Source: an uncultured Alphaproteobacteria bacterium (lineage in GTDB: Bacteria; Pseudomonadota; Alphaproteobacteria; HIMB59; GCA-002718135). From it: DNA of 64,000 nt. The notes beneath the pieces were generated by a model, which worked only from the letters and a program-made list of their open reading frames with translations, did no database searches and had not been told where the DNA came from. The position numbers were made by a program, and so were the translations under genes. The stretch covers positions 1-64,000 of the forward strand of contig CACJTT010000003.1 in NCBI GenBank assembly GCA_902596365.1, given 5' to 3'. This document shows, piece after piece, positions 21,503-29,914 of this stretch; within the stretch, counting starts at the first letter, position 1; every line of letters begins with the position of its first letter.

Positions 21503-22425
21503 TAATTTTCAACTTCACATTCCAGAGTATCTTTTATTTTTTCAGGATCTTTTGTAAACTTGTTTCCTTTATAATTTTGATTCAATATTGATAAAGTATT
21601 GCAGGCTTCATAAAATTTATTCATTTCTTTGAGAGACTTAGATAATTCATAATACATTTCAGCTGCCTTAATACTTTGAGGGAAATTCTGGACACCTTCT
21701 CCAAATACAAGAACTGCTTGTTTATAATTTGACTCGAATTGATAAATTTTTCCTAACCAAAAATGTGCTGATCCAGAAAGTTGATTTTCTGGAAATTTTT
21801 TAATAAATTCTTCTAAATAGATTTTAGATTTATTATAATTTTTTTTCATCATTTGATCCAATGCGAATTGTAATTGCTCTTCAGGTGATAAATTATTTAA
21901 TTCTTTATCTTTGTTTGTTATTTTCTCTTCTAAAGTTTGTTCTTCATCATTAGAAATTTCATTAGTGTCTTCAGATATAACTAGCTTTCCTAGTGTGTTT
22001 TCTTCTTCTAATTCTAATGTTATTGATTTTTCTTTTCCATTAGACTCAATATTTTGAGTTTCTGATTTATTCTTGATTTCTTGGATATTCAAATCTATCT
22101 CATTTTCAAGTTTTTGGATATAATTAGATAAATCATCAAGTTTAAATATAATTTCTTCAAATTGAAGAGTGAGATTTTTTATATCTCTTTCTAAATCATA
22201 CATTCTAATATCAATTGACGTAAATCTTTCTGCATCATCTTCATTATTTATTGAATTCACATTATTGATATCAAAAGATTTATTAAAAACAGCCTTGTTT
22301 AAATCACTTATTTCTTGCGTAATACGATCAAGTTGTTGTTTGATAGTAAGTGAGTCTTCAGAACGTATAGATGAAGCATATAAATTAACAAAGATGAGAA
22401 ATATTAAAGGTAAAAGATGTTTCAT
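21502..22425 (-). CDS. cpoB: Tol-Pal system protein CpoB (YbgF)
   Basis: CpoB is the periplasmic TPR protein that links the Tol-Pal machine with peptidoglycan synthesis during division. The 307-residue product has a signal peptide (about residues 1-20), a coiled-coil region with DDLSNYIQKLENEIDLN, an acidic linker, and C-terminal TPR repeats starting near residue 185 (LQFALDQMMKKNYNKSKIYL, then FWLGKIYQFESNYKQAVLVF). It lies downstream of pal after a 76-base gap that contains a hairpin. The coiled coil is longer and more acidic than in E. coli. Confidence 0.9.
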   Translation of the reverse strand: MKHLLPLIFLIFVNLYASSIRSEDSLTIKQQLDRITQEISDLNKAVFNKSFDINNVNSINNEDDAERFTSIDIRMYDLERDIKNLTLQFEEIIFKLDDLSNYIQKLENEIDLNIQEIKNKSETQNIESNGKEKSITLELEEENTLGKLVISEDTNEISNDEEQTLEEKITNKDKELNNLSPEEQLQFALDQMMKKNYNKSKIYLEEFIKKFPENQLSGSAHFWLGKIYQFESNYKQAVLVFGEGVQNFPQSIKAAEMYYELSKSLKEMNKFYEACNTLSILNQNYKGNKFTKDPEKIKDTLECEVEN

Positions 22426-22454
22426 TACAGAAAGAATATTATTTTTTATTTAGA

Positions 22455-22485
22455 CAAAAATAAGGCGCTATAAAAATATAGCGCC
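22455..22485 (-). terminator. Hairpin between pal and cpoB, probable terminator or attenuator
   Basis: A perfect 9-bp inverted repeat GGCGCTATA / TATAGCGCC with an AAAA loop (plus strand) occupies 22464-22485. Read on the minus strand it begins 16 bases after the pal stop codon and is followed by TTATTTTTG, which fits a Rho-independent terminator. It could separate or attenuate expression of the downstream cpoB-tilS-ftsH genes. Confidence 0.75.
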
Positions 22486-22501
22486 ATTATGGGAAAATAA
22501 T

Positions 22502-23029
22502 TTAGTTTACTATTGTTACTGACCTTCTATTTTGTGCCCAAGCACCATCATTAGACCCAACTACAGCAGGTCTTTCTTTTCCATAGGATATTGTAGAAAC
22601 TCTATCAGCAGAAATTCCTAAATTTATAAGGTAATTTTTAACTGACTGTGCTCTTTTCTCTCCTAATGCAAGGTTGTATTCTCTAGTTCCTCTTTCATCG
22701 CAATGTCCTTCTATAATAACTGAAACATTGGAATATTGTTTGAGCCAAGCAACTTGATCCTGAAGTAGTTCTTGCGCATCAGTATCTAATTCTGAACTGT
22801 CATAATTGAAGAATACTCTGTCACCAACATTAACAATTAGATCCTCTTGTGAACCTGGTTCTATTGAAGCTGATTCTGAACTTTCAGTATTAGTTTCACC
22901 ACTTGAAGATACATCTGAAGATGTAGATGTTGAGCCTGATCCTGATGAGTCCGCAGTATCTTTTGGAGTTGTTGAACAAGCTGCTAAAAAAAATACTAAA
23001 AGTGCGCTTGCTAGTAATTTTATAATCAT
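22502..23029 (-). CDS. pal: Peptidoglycan-associated lipoprotein Pal
   Basis: Pal anchors the outer membrane to peptidoglycan and is moved by the Tol complex. The 175-residue protein has a lipoprotein signal with lipobox LAAC (Cys18), a Ser/Thr/Asp-rich linker to about residue 65, and an OmpA-type peptidoglycan-binding domain with YDSSELD, IEGHCDERGTREYNLALGEKRA and AWAQNRRSVTIV. GGGAGAG at 23037-23043 (minus strand) is a good ribosome-binding site for the ATG at 23029. The 108-base gap to tolB could hold its own promoter. Confidence 0.96.
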   Translation of the reverse strand: MIIKLLASALLVFFLAACSTTPKDTADSSGSGSTSTSSDVSSSGETNTESSESASIEPGSQEDLIVNVGDRVFFNYDSSELDTDAQELLQDQVAWLKQYSNVSVIIEGHCDERGTREYNLALGEKRAQSVKNYLINLGISADRVSTISYGKERPAVVGSNDGAWAQNRRSVTIVN

Positions 23030-23137
23030 ATAAAAACTCTCCCGATGTGTAATATCAATAAAAATCTATGCTTTAATTACCATTTTTTTTATTAATTCAT
23101 ATATTTTTTTTTTAAATATATATATTTTCCTTTAATA

Positions 23138-24478
23138 TTAATGCATTAATGGAGACCAGGCTGGGTCTGAACCACCTAAAGGAGTTATAATTTTTCTTTC
23201 ATTATAGCCTGTAAGATCAATTGAGTATAGACTAGACTCCCCTCCACTACCATCTTCTGATGAACGTTCTTCCTTAAAATACATCAAATATCTTCCATTT
23301 GGAGACCAAGTTGGGCCCTCAACATGAAATGATTTTGCTATCATTCTTTCATTTGAGCCATCAATTTCCATGACTCCAATGTAAAATTGACCGCCTTCTT
23401 GCTTTGTAAAAGCTATCATATCGCCTCTTGGAGACCATACAGGAGTGTAATAACTGCCTCTTTCTCTACTTATCCTTTTTAGATTTTTCCCATCGCTATC
23501 AATAATGTATAAATGTCTTCTCCCTGTTCTATCAGAATTAAATACAATTTGCTTTCCATTAGGGGCGAAGCTTCCAGAAACGTCAATTCCAGAATTATTT
23601 GTAATTCTTTTTTCAATTCTAGTCTCAATATCCATTAAATATATTTCTGAATTTCCAACATCCGGATCAGTATAAGATAATATTAATTTTTTTCCATCAG
23701 GAGAAAACCTTGGGGCAAAATACATGCCTTCAAATTCACCAATGATTTCTTGAGAACCAGTTTCTATATTTAATATATATACCCGAGGTTTATTGGGATT
23801 AATATAAGACATGTAAGTTATATCTTGATTTTTCCCAGGTGAAAATGATGGGGAAAAACGAGGAGTAAGAACCATGTAATCACTTGGAGTTAAAAATTTG
23901 TGATTTGAACCATCTTGATCCATCACTGCTAGTCTTTTGATTCTATTGTCTTTAGGTCCTGTTTCAGCAACATATACTATTCTTGAATCAAAATAACCTC
24001 CTTCACCAGTAATTTTTTGAAAAACTGCATCAGAAATTATGTGAGCAATTCTTCTCCAACTATTTTCTGATCCAGTTAGTGCCCCAGACTTAAATTTTGT
24101 TTCTAATAATTTTTGTTGATATACATCGTAAAGTTTAAAACTAACAATAATTTTATTATTTTGTTTTTTTATATTTCCTGAAATTAAATGTTGCGCTTTA
24201 ATAACCTTCCAATCTTCAAACCTAGGTTGGTTTGATAAAGACTCAGAAGATTGTATAAATGCTTTTTCATGAATAGGAATAAACAAACCTGATCTCTCCA
24301 AATTATCAGAAATTACTGATGAAATATTTTTACCAACTTTTTCTAGAGAAGAATCATTAGAAAATAAATTAGTAACAGCTATTGGTGTTGGTTTTACAGT
24401 TCCCTGACTAAGAGTTAATTCAAGAGCATAAGTTTTTATGGCAAAAAATATTAATAATATTATTAGTATATATTTCAT
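23138..24478 (-). CDS. tolB: Tol-Pal system periplasmic protein TolB
   Basis: TolB is the periplasmic beta-propeller that binds Pal and TolA. The 446-residue protein has a signal peptide (about residues 1-18), an N-terminal alpha/beta domain (to about residue 150) and repeated propeller blades with the PD40 pattern, such as [37 protein letters not shown] and [14 protein letters not shown]. It lies 11 bases downstream of tolA in the canonical tolQRAB order. Confidence 0.96.
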   Translation of the reverse strand: MKYILIILLIFFAIKTYALELTLSQGTVKPTPIAVTNLFSNDSSLEKVGKNISSVISDNLERSGLFIPIHEKAFIQSSESLSNQPRFEDWKVIKAQHLISGNIKKQNNKIIVSFKLYDVYQQKLLETKFKSGALTGSENSWRRIAHIISDAVFQKITGEGGYFDSRIVYVAETGPKDNRIKRLAVMDQDGSNHKFLTPSDYMVLTPRFSPSFSPGKNQDITYMSYINPNKPRVYILNIETGSQEIIGEFEGMYFAPRFSPDGKKLILSYTDPDVGNSEIYLMDIETRIEKRITNNSGIDVSGSFAPNGKQIVFNSDRTGRRHLYIIDSDGKNLKRISRERGSYYTPVWSPRGDMIAFTKQEGGQFYIGVMEIDGSNERMIAKSFHVEGPTWSPNGRYLMYFKEERSSEDGSGGESSLYSIDLTGYNERKIITPLGGSDPAWSPLMH

Positions 24479-24489
24479 TTTATAAATAA

Positions 24490-25554
24490 TTAATTTTTAA
24501 TCCAACTATAATCAATTGTTATCTTCAAGTCTTTCCATGAGTCATATTTATTAAGAGGTAATTTAAGTTTTGAGCATAGAGGGTTATATAAAGTGGCCAC
24601 TGCGCTTTCTGTAATTGCTTCATAATAAGGATTAGTATTACTTATATTTGTGGCAATAATTTGTACAGTGTCTTTTCTTACATTAGCTTCTCTATCAATT
24701 TTTGCACTAATTTTTACCATTTCATCACCTACTATTTGAGTACCTGCTCTAGGATTAAAGCAACTTCTTAATTGCTGTAAAACAAGATCCATCTCAGAAA
24801 TTGATAGTTCGATATTTGCTTGATTTTCATTCTCATTATCTTGTTCTATTTTATCTTCTTCATTATTATTGTTATCAGAAGTTTTTGCCATATCTTCATT
24901 TCTTAAATCCTTGAGCATAGTTGCAAGATTAAAATCTGGATTTGGTTTTGAAATAGGTTTTGGTTTGTCTATAATTTTTTTGTCTTCTTTCTTTATCTCT
25001 GGTTTAGTTTTGCTTTTAATCTCTAGATCACTTGTTGCCTTTATCTCATCTGGAGCTTTTGGTTTTAATTTTGGTTTTATTTTATTAACTTTTATCGTTT
25101 CTACACTTTCTACATTTATTTTTTTTTCTTCAATTAAATTGTTAATTTCCTTTTTTTTTAAGGTAACTTTTTTTAACTCAGTTTTTTTCATAATTTCAAT
25201 ATCATCTATCGTTGTTTCGTTTGTATTTAATTTTTTCTTAGGTTTTTCAGTTAAATCTATTTTTTGAATTTCGATATTTTCAGAAGAACTAAATTTTTTT
25301 TGTTCTATTTTTTTTGATTCTTTATTGATTTCAATATTTTCTTTTTTAGTTGTTAATGATGTAACATCAGAAATATTTAAAATTTCAATCGGTATTACTT
25401 GAGGCATTGGTATTTTTTTTGGTTTAAAAAAATCCGGGAGTCCGATAGCAAATAATAATATTATTAAATGTAGAAAAAGAGAAAAATAAGTGCCCAAATG
25501 ATTTGGTTTAGAATTTTCTATATAACTAAAAGCCTTGTAGTATAAGGACTGCAT
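24490..25554 (-). CDS. tolA: Cell envelope integrity protein TolA
   Basis: TolA spans the periplasm and links the TolQR motor to TolB-Pal. The 354-residue protein has one membrane helix (about residues 23-42), a long Lys/Glu/Ile-rich helical region (about residues 60-240) and a compact C-terminal domain of about 100 residues with [20 protein letters not shown] and ITIDYSWIK at the end. The low-complexity middle makes database comparison weak, but position, topology and C-terminal domain agree with TolA. Confidence 0.9.
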   Translation of the reverse strand: MQSLYYKAFSYIENSKPNHLGTYFSLFLHLIILLFAIGLPDFFKPKKIPMPQVIPIEILNISDVTSLTTKKENIEINKESKKIEQKKFSSSENIEIQKIDLTEKPKKKLNTNETTIDDIEIMKKTELKKVTLKKKEINNLIEEKKINVESVETIKVNKIKPKLKPKAPDEIKATSDLEIKSKTKPEIKKEDKKIIDKPKPISKPNPDFNLATMLKDLRNEDMAKTSDNNNNEEDKIEQDNENENQANIELSISEMDLVLQQLRSCFNPRAGTQIVGDEMVKISAKIDREANVRKDTVQIIATNISNTNPYYEAITESAVATLYNPLCSKLKLPLNKYDSWKDLKITIDYSWIKN

Positions 25555-25559
25555 AAAAT

Positions 25560-25991
25560 TTAATTTTCTTTTGGGTTTTGAGTTACAAGAGCTACTTTAA
25601 TATATCCTGCAGAGTTAACTAAGGACATGATTTCCATTATTCTACCATAAGCAACTACTCTATCACCTCTTACATATATTCTGGCTTCCTTATTTAATTC
25701 AGTTATAGCATTTAACCTTGGTATTAAATTTTCAACTTCAACTTTAGATTCACCTAAATAAATCTCACCGCCTAGTTTAACAGTAATTTCCAATGGATCC
25801 TTTTGATCAGTTAATGCAGATGCTTTTACTTTTGGAAGGTCTACAGGGATCCCAACTGTTAGTAGTGGTGCAGTAACCATAAAAACAATTAGCAAAACTA
25901 ACATAACATCAACAAAAGGTGTGACATTAATTTCACTCATTTGAGAGTATTTTTTACGTCTTCTTAATGAATTATTATTTAAGTTTATCAA
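25560..25991 (-). CDS. tolR: Tol-Pal motor protein TolR (ExbD family)
   Basis: TolR is the proton-channel partner of TolQ. The 143-residue protein has one N-terminal membrane helix preceded by SEINVTPFVDVMLVLLIVF; the aspartate in this helix is the conserved proton-carrying residue. A periplasmic domain of about 95 residues follows (VDLPKVKASA, ARIYVRGDRVVAYGRIMEIM). It lies one base after tolQ and five bases before tolA. Confidence 0.96.
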   Translation of the reverse strand: MINLNNNSLRRRKKYSQMSEINVTPFVDVMLVLLIVFMVTAPLLTVGIPVDLPKVKASALTDQKDPLEITVKLGGEIYLGESKVEVENLIPRLNAITELNKEARIYVRGDRVVAYGRIMEIMSLVNSAGYIKVALVTQNPKEN

Positions 25992-25992
25992 T

Positions 25993-26712
25993 TTACTTTT
26001 TTTCTAATTGTCTAAAAAATATTGTTGTAAACTCATCCATAAATGTCTCTAGAGAAACAAAATACTTAGATAAATCACTCGAAATTTTATTGTATGCAAC
26101 AACTGCAGGAATAGCCACAAAAAGGCCAAGTGCAGTTGCAAATAATGCTTCTGCTATTCCAGGTGCTACTACTGATAAATTAGTGTTTTGAGCAACAGCA
26201 ATAGATTTAAAACTGTTCATAATCCCCCAAACCGTTCCAAATAATCCTATAAATGGAGCAGTTGAACCCGATGTAGCTAAAAATGTAAGGTTTTTCTCTA
26301 CTATTTCACTTTCTTTATTAAAAGTTACGACCATGGATCTTTGCATTCTATCCTTTAGTGATGAAATATTTGAATTAATTTCACCTGCATGACTTGATTT
26401 ACTTTTTTTCCATTCTGAAATTGCAGCACAAAAAATTTTTGACTTAGGGTCAAGTTTATTAAACTTTAAAGTTTCGTATAAATCTTCAAAAGAATTGCCT
26501 GACCAAAAAATTTCTTCAAATTCTTTTTCCATCTGCTTAAGTTGTCTTAATCTTACAAGCTTTGAAACTATAATACTCCATGAATATAGAGATGCTAAAA
26601 TTAATATTATTATAACTGATTTTACAACAAGATCCGCACTCATAAAAAGTGCAAACATTGAGAAATCTATGTTTTCAGATGCAATATTATTAACTGTGCT
26701 AACATCTTCCAT
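25993..26712 (-). CDS. tolQ: Tol-Pal motor protein TolQ (ExbB family)
   Basis: TolQ forms the inner-membrane ion channel that energises TolA. The 239-residue protein has three membrane helices: near residues 28-47, and a pair in the SGSTAPFIGLFGTVWGIMNSF and GIAEALFATALGLFVAIPAVVAYN segments. The latter are the MotA/ExbB family signatures. Its start overlaps the stop of the upstream nuclease gene by one base (TAATG), suggesting translational coupling to that unexpected neighbour rather than to ybgC. Confidence 0.96.
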   Translation of the reverse strand: MEDVSTVNNIASENIDFSMFALFMSADLVVKSVIIILILASLYSWSIIVSKLVRLRQLKQMEKEFEEIFWSGNSFEDLYETLKFNKLDPKSKIFCAAISEWKKSKSSHAGEINSNISSLKDRMQRSMVVTFNKESEIVEKNLTFLATSGSTAPFIGLFGTVWGIMNSFKSIAVAQNTNLSVVAPGIAEALFATALGLFVAIPAVVAYNKISSDLSKYFVSLETFMDEFTTIFFRQLEKK

Positions 26713-27011
26713 TATTCTTTATCCTTTATTTTTGTTAAATCATCACTATGAACCATAATCCAAAAACCTGGTCTATTTTTTTCACACAATGCTATAACAG
26801 GAGTTTTACCCTCATCTTTAGCAAGTTTTGCTGTATCATCCCACAAAGAAACAGCTGTATGTTTTGCTCTTAATTTGCACTCTATAAAAAGTTCATCATG
26901 AATCACATCCGCACGTGTAATTTTTCCATTACCTCCACTTAAAGGAGTTCTTTTGCCATTAAAATAATTTGCAACATCTCTTTCTCTTTTTTTCCAAGCT
27001 TTATCAGGCAT
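26712..27011 (-). CDS. Small PD-(D/E)XK nuclease, Holliday-junction-resolvase-like
   Basis: A 99-residue basic protein with the layout of a minimal PD-(D/E)XK nuclease: Glu10 in the first helix (KKRERDVANYF), a PLSGGNGKITRADV stretch with Asp35, and Glu44-x-Lys46 (FIECKLRAK), then a strand-helix tail rich in lysine. This acid-Asp-ExK arrangement resembles archaeal Hjc-type resolvases and phage endonucleases. It lies 13 bases downstream of yebC and overlaps tolQ by one base. In many proteobacteria ruvCAB and ybgC occupy exactly this position. DNA junction cleavage is an inference; no enzyme of this locus is known to me. Confidence 0.72.
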   Translation of the reverse strand: MPDKAWKKRERDVANYFNGKRTPLSGGNGKITRADVIHDELFIECKLRAKHTAVSLWDDTAKLAKDEGKTPVIALCEKNRPGFWIMVHSDDLTKIKDKE

Positions 27012-27024
27012 AATTTTCCTTTCG

Positions 27025-27774
27025 CTATACTGTTAACGTATTTAGTATATCTTCACTAACATCAAAATTTGATGATACTACTTGTACATCTTCATTTTCT
27101 TCTAATATATTCAATAACTTAAATAGTGTCTCTGCTTTTTCTTTTGAAAGAGAAATTTCATTTTCACTTTTCCAAATTAATCCTGTAAAATTTGTTGGGC
27201 CAAATCTTTCAATTATTTTTTGATTAAGTTGATGAAGAATTGTTTGATCACAATAAATATTATATTCATCCTCATTAAGCTCATAATCTTCAGATCCATT
27301 TTCTACAATAAAATCAAAAAGCTCTTCTTCATTAATATTATTTTTATTTAATGTGATGCTTCCTAATCTTTTAAAACCAAAACTAACACTCCCTGTCTCA
27401 CCAAGATTTCCTCCATATTTACTAAAAGTGGATCTTACTTCTGCTGCTGTTCTATTTTTATTATTAGTAAGAGCTTCGACAATAATTGCAACACCATCTG
27501 GGCCATAACCTTCATATCTTACTTCTTCATAATTACTATCAGGGTCATTCCCTTCACCTTTTTTTATAGCTCTTTCGATATTATCTTTAGGCATATTTAG
27601 AGACTTTGCGGATCCTACTGCTGATCTTAATCTTATATTCTTTTCAGGATCAGGCCCTCCTTCTTTTACTGCAACAGAAATTTCTCTACCCAGTCTTGAG
27701 AAAATTTTTGCTCTTTTTTTATCTTGAGCACCTTTTCTATGCATAATATTTTTAAATTTAGAATGGCCTGCCAT
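27025..27774 (-). CDS. yebC: YebC/PmpR family transcriptional or translational regulator
   Basis: The 249-residue protein starts with the family signature MAGHSKFKNIMHRKGAQDKKRAKIFSRLGREI in spirit (residues 1-32; key residues GHSKFxNIxHRKxxxDxKR) and contains GYGPDGVAIIVEALTNNKNRT near residue 89. YebC proteins were described as DNA-binding regulators and, more recently, as factors relieving ribosome stalling. It begins the run that continues through the nuclease into tolQRAB. The classical position next to ruvC supports orthology, although ruvC itself is missing. Confidence 0.94.
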   Translation of the reverse strand: MAGHSKFKNIMHRKGAQDKKRAKIFSRLGREISVAVKEGGPDPEKNIRLRSAVGSAKSLNMPKDNIERAIKKGEGNDPDSNYEEVRYEGYGPDGVAIIVEALTNNKNRTAAEVRSTFSKYGGNLGETGSVSFGFKRLGSITLNKNNINEEELFDFIVENGSEDYELNEDEYNIYCDQTILHQLNQKIIERFGPTNFTGLIWKSENEISLSKEKAETLFKLLNILEENEDVQVVSSNFDVSEDILNTLTV

Positions 27775-27852
27775 AACTCTCTATAAATATTTTGTTCGTT
27801 GTCAGTAAAGTAATTTAAATAAATCAATATTGTGTCTAATATATGTAATTTT

Positions 27853-28641
27853 TTACATCTGAAAAGGTACGATTTTCAATGATAATCCTGTAGTATCATC
27901 AATTTCAATGTATGTTCCACATATAGCTATTGTCTTGTCAGCAGGAAAAAATCTACCTTCTGATCTATAGCCTTTAACAAACCCATGAATAGGGTTTTCT
28001 TTATCCATACCAATAACAGAGTTATAATCGCCTGTCATTCCAACATCTGTTTGATAAGCAGTACCGCCTTCAAGAATCTTTGCATCTGCTGTAGGAATAT
28101 GTGTATGAGTTCCAAGAATAGCTGAGACTTTTCCATCAAAATAATGGCCAAAAGCATTTTTTTCTGATGTTGCTTCACCATGCATATCAATGAATATAGC
28201 ACTACAAGTTGATCCCAGCTTTTCTTTTTGTAAAAAATTCTTAGTAACGCTAAACGGGTCATCTAAAAAAAGACCCATGAATAACCTTAACATAACTTGA
28301 ATAATTATAATCTTTTTACCATTAATAAGTTTTAGATCATAATAGCCTTTGCCAGGCACTCCACGTGGATAATTTAATGCCCTAACAACTTTAGGACATT
28401 CTTCAATGTATGATAACATTTCCTTTTGATCCCATGCGTGATTTCCCAATGTTATTGCATCTACACCCGCTTCAATAAGTTGAACTACAATTTTTTTTGT
28501 GACCCCATAACCGGCAGCTGCATTTTCAGCATTAACTATCAATGCATCAGGTTTGTATTGATTCTTTATATCTGCAATCTTTTTAATAAATGTTTCTCTA
28601 GCTTCTTTTCCAACAATATCACCTATAAATACTAATTTCAT
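27853..28641 (-). CDS. YmdB family metallophosphoesterase (TIGR00282)
   Basis: The 262-residue protein carries metal-binding motifs in order: FIGDIVGKEAR at the N-terminus, VNAENAAAGYG near residue 38, LGNHAWDQKE near residue 66, FIDMHGEATSEKNAFGH near residue 150 and LGTHTHIPTAD near residue 177. YmdB-type enzymes hydrolyse 2',3'-cyclic nucleotides in vitro and affect stationary-phase behaviour in Bacillus; the role in alphaproteobacteria is unclear. It overlaps the fau start by four bases, a conserved alphaproteobacterial coupling. Confidence 0.92.
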   Translation of the reverse strand: MKLVFIGDIVGKEARETFIKKIADIKNQYKPDALIVNAENAAAGYGVTKKIVVQLIEAGVDAITLGNHAWDQKEMLSYIEECPKVVRALNYPRGVPGKGYYDLKLINGKKIIIIQVMLRLFMGLFLDDPFSVTKNFLQKEKLGSTCSAIFIDMHGEATSEKNAFGHYFDGKVSAILGTHTHIPTADAKILEGGTAYQTDVGMTGDYNSVIGMDKENPIHGFVKGYRSEGRFFPADKTIAICGTYIEIDDTTGLSLKIVPFQM

Positions 28642-29219
28642 ACAAACTTGTATAATTGTTTTTCAGTTAAAACAAAATCTAATTTATAATCAAAAACATC
28701 TATAGGTATTTTATTTTGCTTTTGCTCATCAAAAGCAAAGCCTACAGTATAAAATTTTAAATTTAATTTTTTTAATTTTGCAAAAGTTTTGTCATAAAAA
28801 CCACCGCCATATCCCAACCTATATCCATTCATATCAAAACCTAAGCACGGAACAAAAAATAATTGTGGTAGCGTTTCCTGATTTTCTTTTGGTGGTTCCG
28901 GAATGTTATATTTACCTAATTTAAAATTAGCGTTTAAATTACTTTTTATAAAAATCAGCTCTTTTGAACCACTTCTAATTACAGGAAATGATAATGTTTT
29001 ACCTAAATCCATAAGTTTTTTATTTAATTGATGTGTTGATATTTCTGAGCGAATAGAAATGAAACTTGCAATACGTAAAATCTCTTTAAAATTAATATAT
29101 TTATTTAATTTATCAAAAATCTTAACATCAAATTCAACAGTGGAATTTTTTTTTATTAAATCTCTTTTATGACTTAAAATTTTTCTCAAATTTATTTTTT
29201 GAGAAATTAATTCATTCAT
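28638..29219 (-). CDS. fau: 5-formyltetrahydrofolate cyclo-ligase
   Basis: This enzyme converts 5-formyl-THF to 5,10-methenyl-THF with ATP, rescuing a folate by-product of one-carbon traffic. The 193-residue protein has the family signature GYRLGYGGGFYDKT near residue 133, an early KINLRKILSHKRDLI helix and PVIRSGSKELIF in the middle. It overlaps zapA upstream by eight bases and ymdB downstream by four. Its folate role complements the one-carbon genes in the 42-60 kb region. Confidence 0.94.
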   Translation of the reverse strand: MNELISQKINLRKILSHKRDLIKKNSTVEFDVKIFDKLNKYINFKEILRIASFISIRSEISTHQLNKKLMDLGKTLSFPVIRSGSKELIFIKSNLNANFKLGKYNIPEPPKENQETLPQLFFVPCLGFDMNGYRLGYGGGFYDKTFAKLKKLNLKFYTVGFAFDEQKQNKIPIDVFDYKLDFVLTEKQLYKFV

Positions 29220-29640
29220 GATCTTTTTTTAAAATATTATTTTTAATTTGCTTAAGCTCACTATGAAATTCCTCTAAAACATTTTCTAATTTCAATAATT
29301 CTACAGTTTTATCATTTAATTCTGATTTGATTTTTTTTATTGTATTAATACTTTCCTCAGACTCTTTTTTTGTTAACTTAATTTCTTTTTTAAGTAACTC
29401 ATTATCAGTTTCTTTTATATTCAGTCTATCTTTTATTGCTTGAATATTTCCAATTGAGTCCTGCAGTTCTAAACTAATAAGTGTAGCAATCTTAAGGTCA
29501 CTTACTTTTCCATGTAAATTAGAAAATTTATTCCAATTGTTATTTAAGGATTCTACTGCCTTTAATAACCTTTGTTTTTCATCTTCTACATATGATAATT
29601 TTAATTTTTGATTGAATATGCTTACTTCAAGATCGGGCAT
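29212..29640 (-). CDS. zapA: Cell division protein ZapA
   Basis: ZapA stabilises FtsZ protofilaments. The ATG at 29638-29640 gives 142 residues beginning MPDLEVSIFNQKLKLSYVED, an N-terminal beta domain, with LLKAVESLNNNWNKF next and a long C-terminal coiled coil (KIKSELNDKTVELLKLE). An ATG 12 codons upstream (29676) exists, but the added residues lack family similarity and overlap the previous gene further. The start overlaps the DUF4164 gene by 14 bases. Confidence 0.88.
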   Translation of the reverse strand: MPDLEVSIFNQKLKLSYVEDEKQRLLKAVESLNNNWNKFSNLHGKVSDLKIATLISLELQDSIGNIQAIKDRLNIKETDNELLKKEIKLTKKESEESINTIKKIKSELNDKTVELLKLENVLEEFHSELKQIKNNILKKDHE

Positions 29641-29827
29641 TTTCTTCCTCAAGAAATTCTTCGAGTGCTTCAACACTTTGTTTAATTCCTTTTTTTAACT
29701 CTGATAACTCTTTATTCAATTCATCAATCTTTTTTTCATAATTATTATCATTGTCTAAATTCTCAGAAATATTTTTTATTTCTTTAATAATTTTTTTTAA
29801 AAGAGATATTTTTTCATCAATTTTCAT
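29627..29827 (-). CDS. DUF4164-like coiled-coil protein
   Basis: A 66-residue, highly charged, probably entirely coiled-coil protein (KIDELNKELSELKKGIKQSVEALEEFL). Alphaproteobacteria commonly encode a short DUF4164 coiled-coil protein immediately upstream of zapA, between it and divergent tkt, and this fits in size and place. Function is unknown; an accessory role in division with ZapA is an inference. The identification rests more on position than on sequence because coiled coils are low in information. Confidence 0.7.
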   Translation of the reverse strand: MKIDEKISLLKKIIKEIKNISENLDNDNNYEKKIDELNKELSELKKGIKQSVEALEEFLEEENARS

Positions 29828-29903
29828 ATTTATTTTATAATTCGATTATTTTAAAATGTCACTTTATTGCATATTAATATTAGTGTAAAAGAATACAAAT
29901 ACC

Positions 29904-29914
29904 GAGGTAATTTG
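29904..29914 (+). promoter_or_regulatory. Ribosome-binding site selecting a TTG start for tkt
   Basis: GAGG at 29904-29907 is followed after four bases by TTG at 29912-29914. This is the only Shine-Dalgarno-like sequence near the N-terminus of tkt, and no in-frame ATG precedes the conserved domain. Confidence 0.6.

Noticed and set aside
24869-25267. 132-codon hydrophobic open frame opposite tolA
   Set aside because: Its apparent membrane character is simply the complement of the Lys/Glu-rich tolA repeat region.
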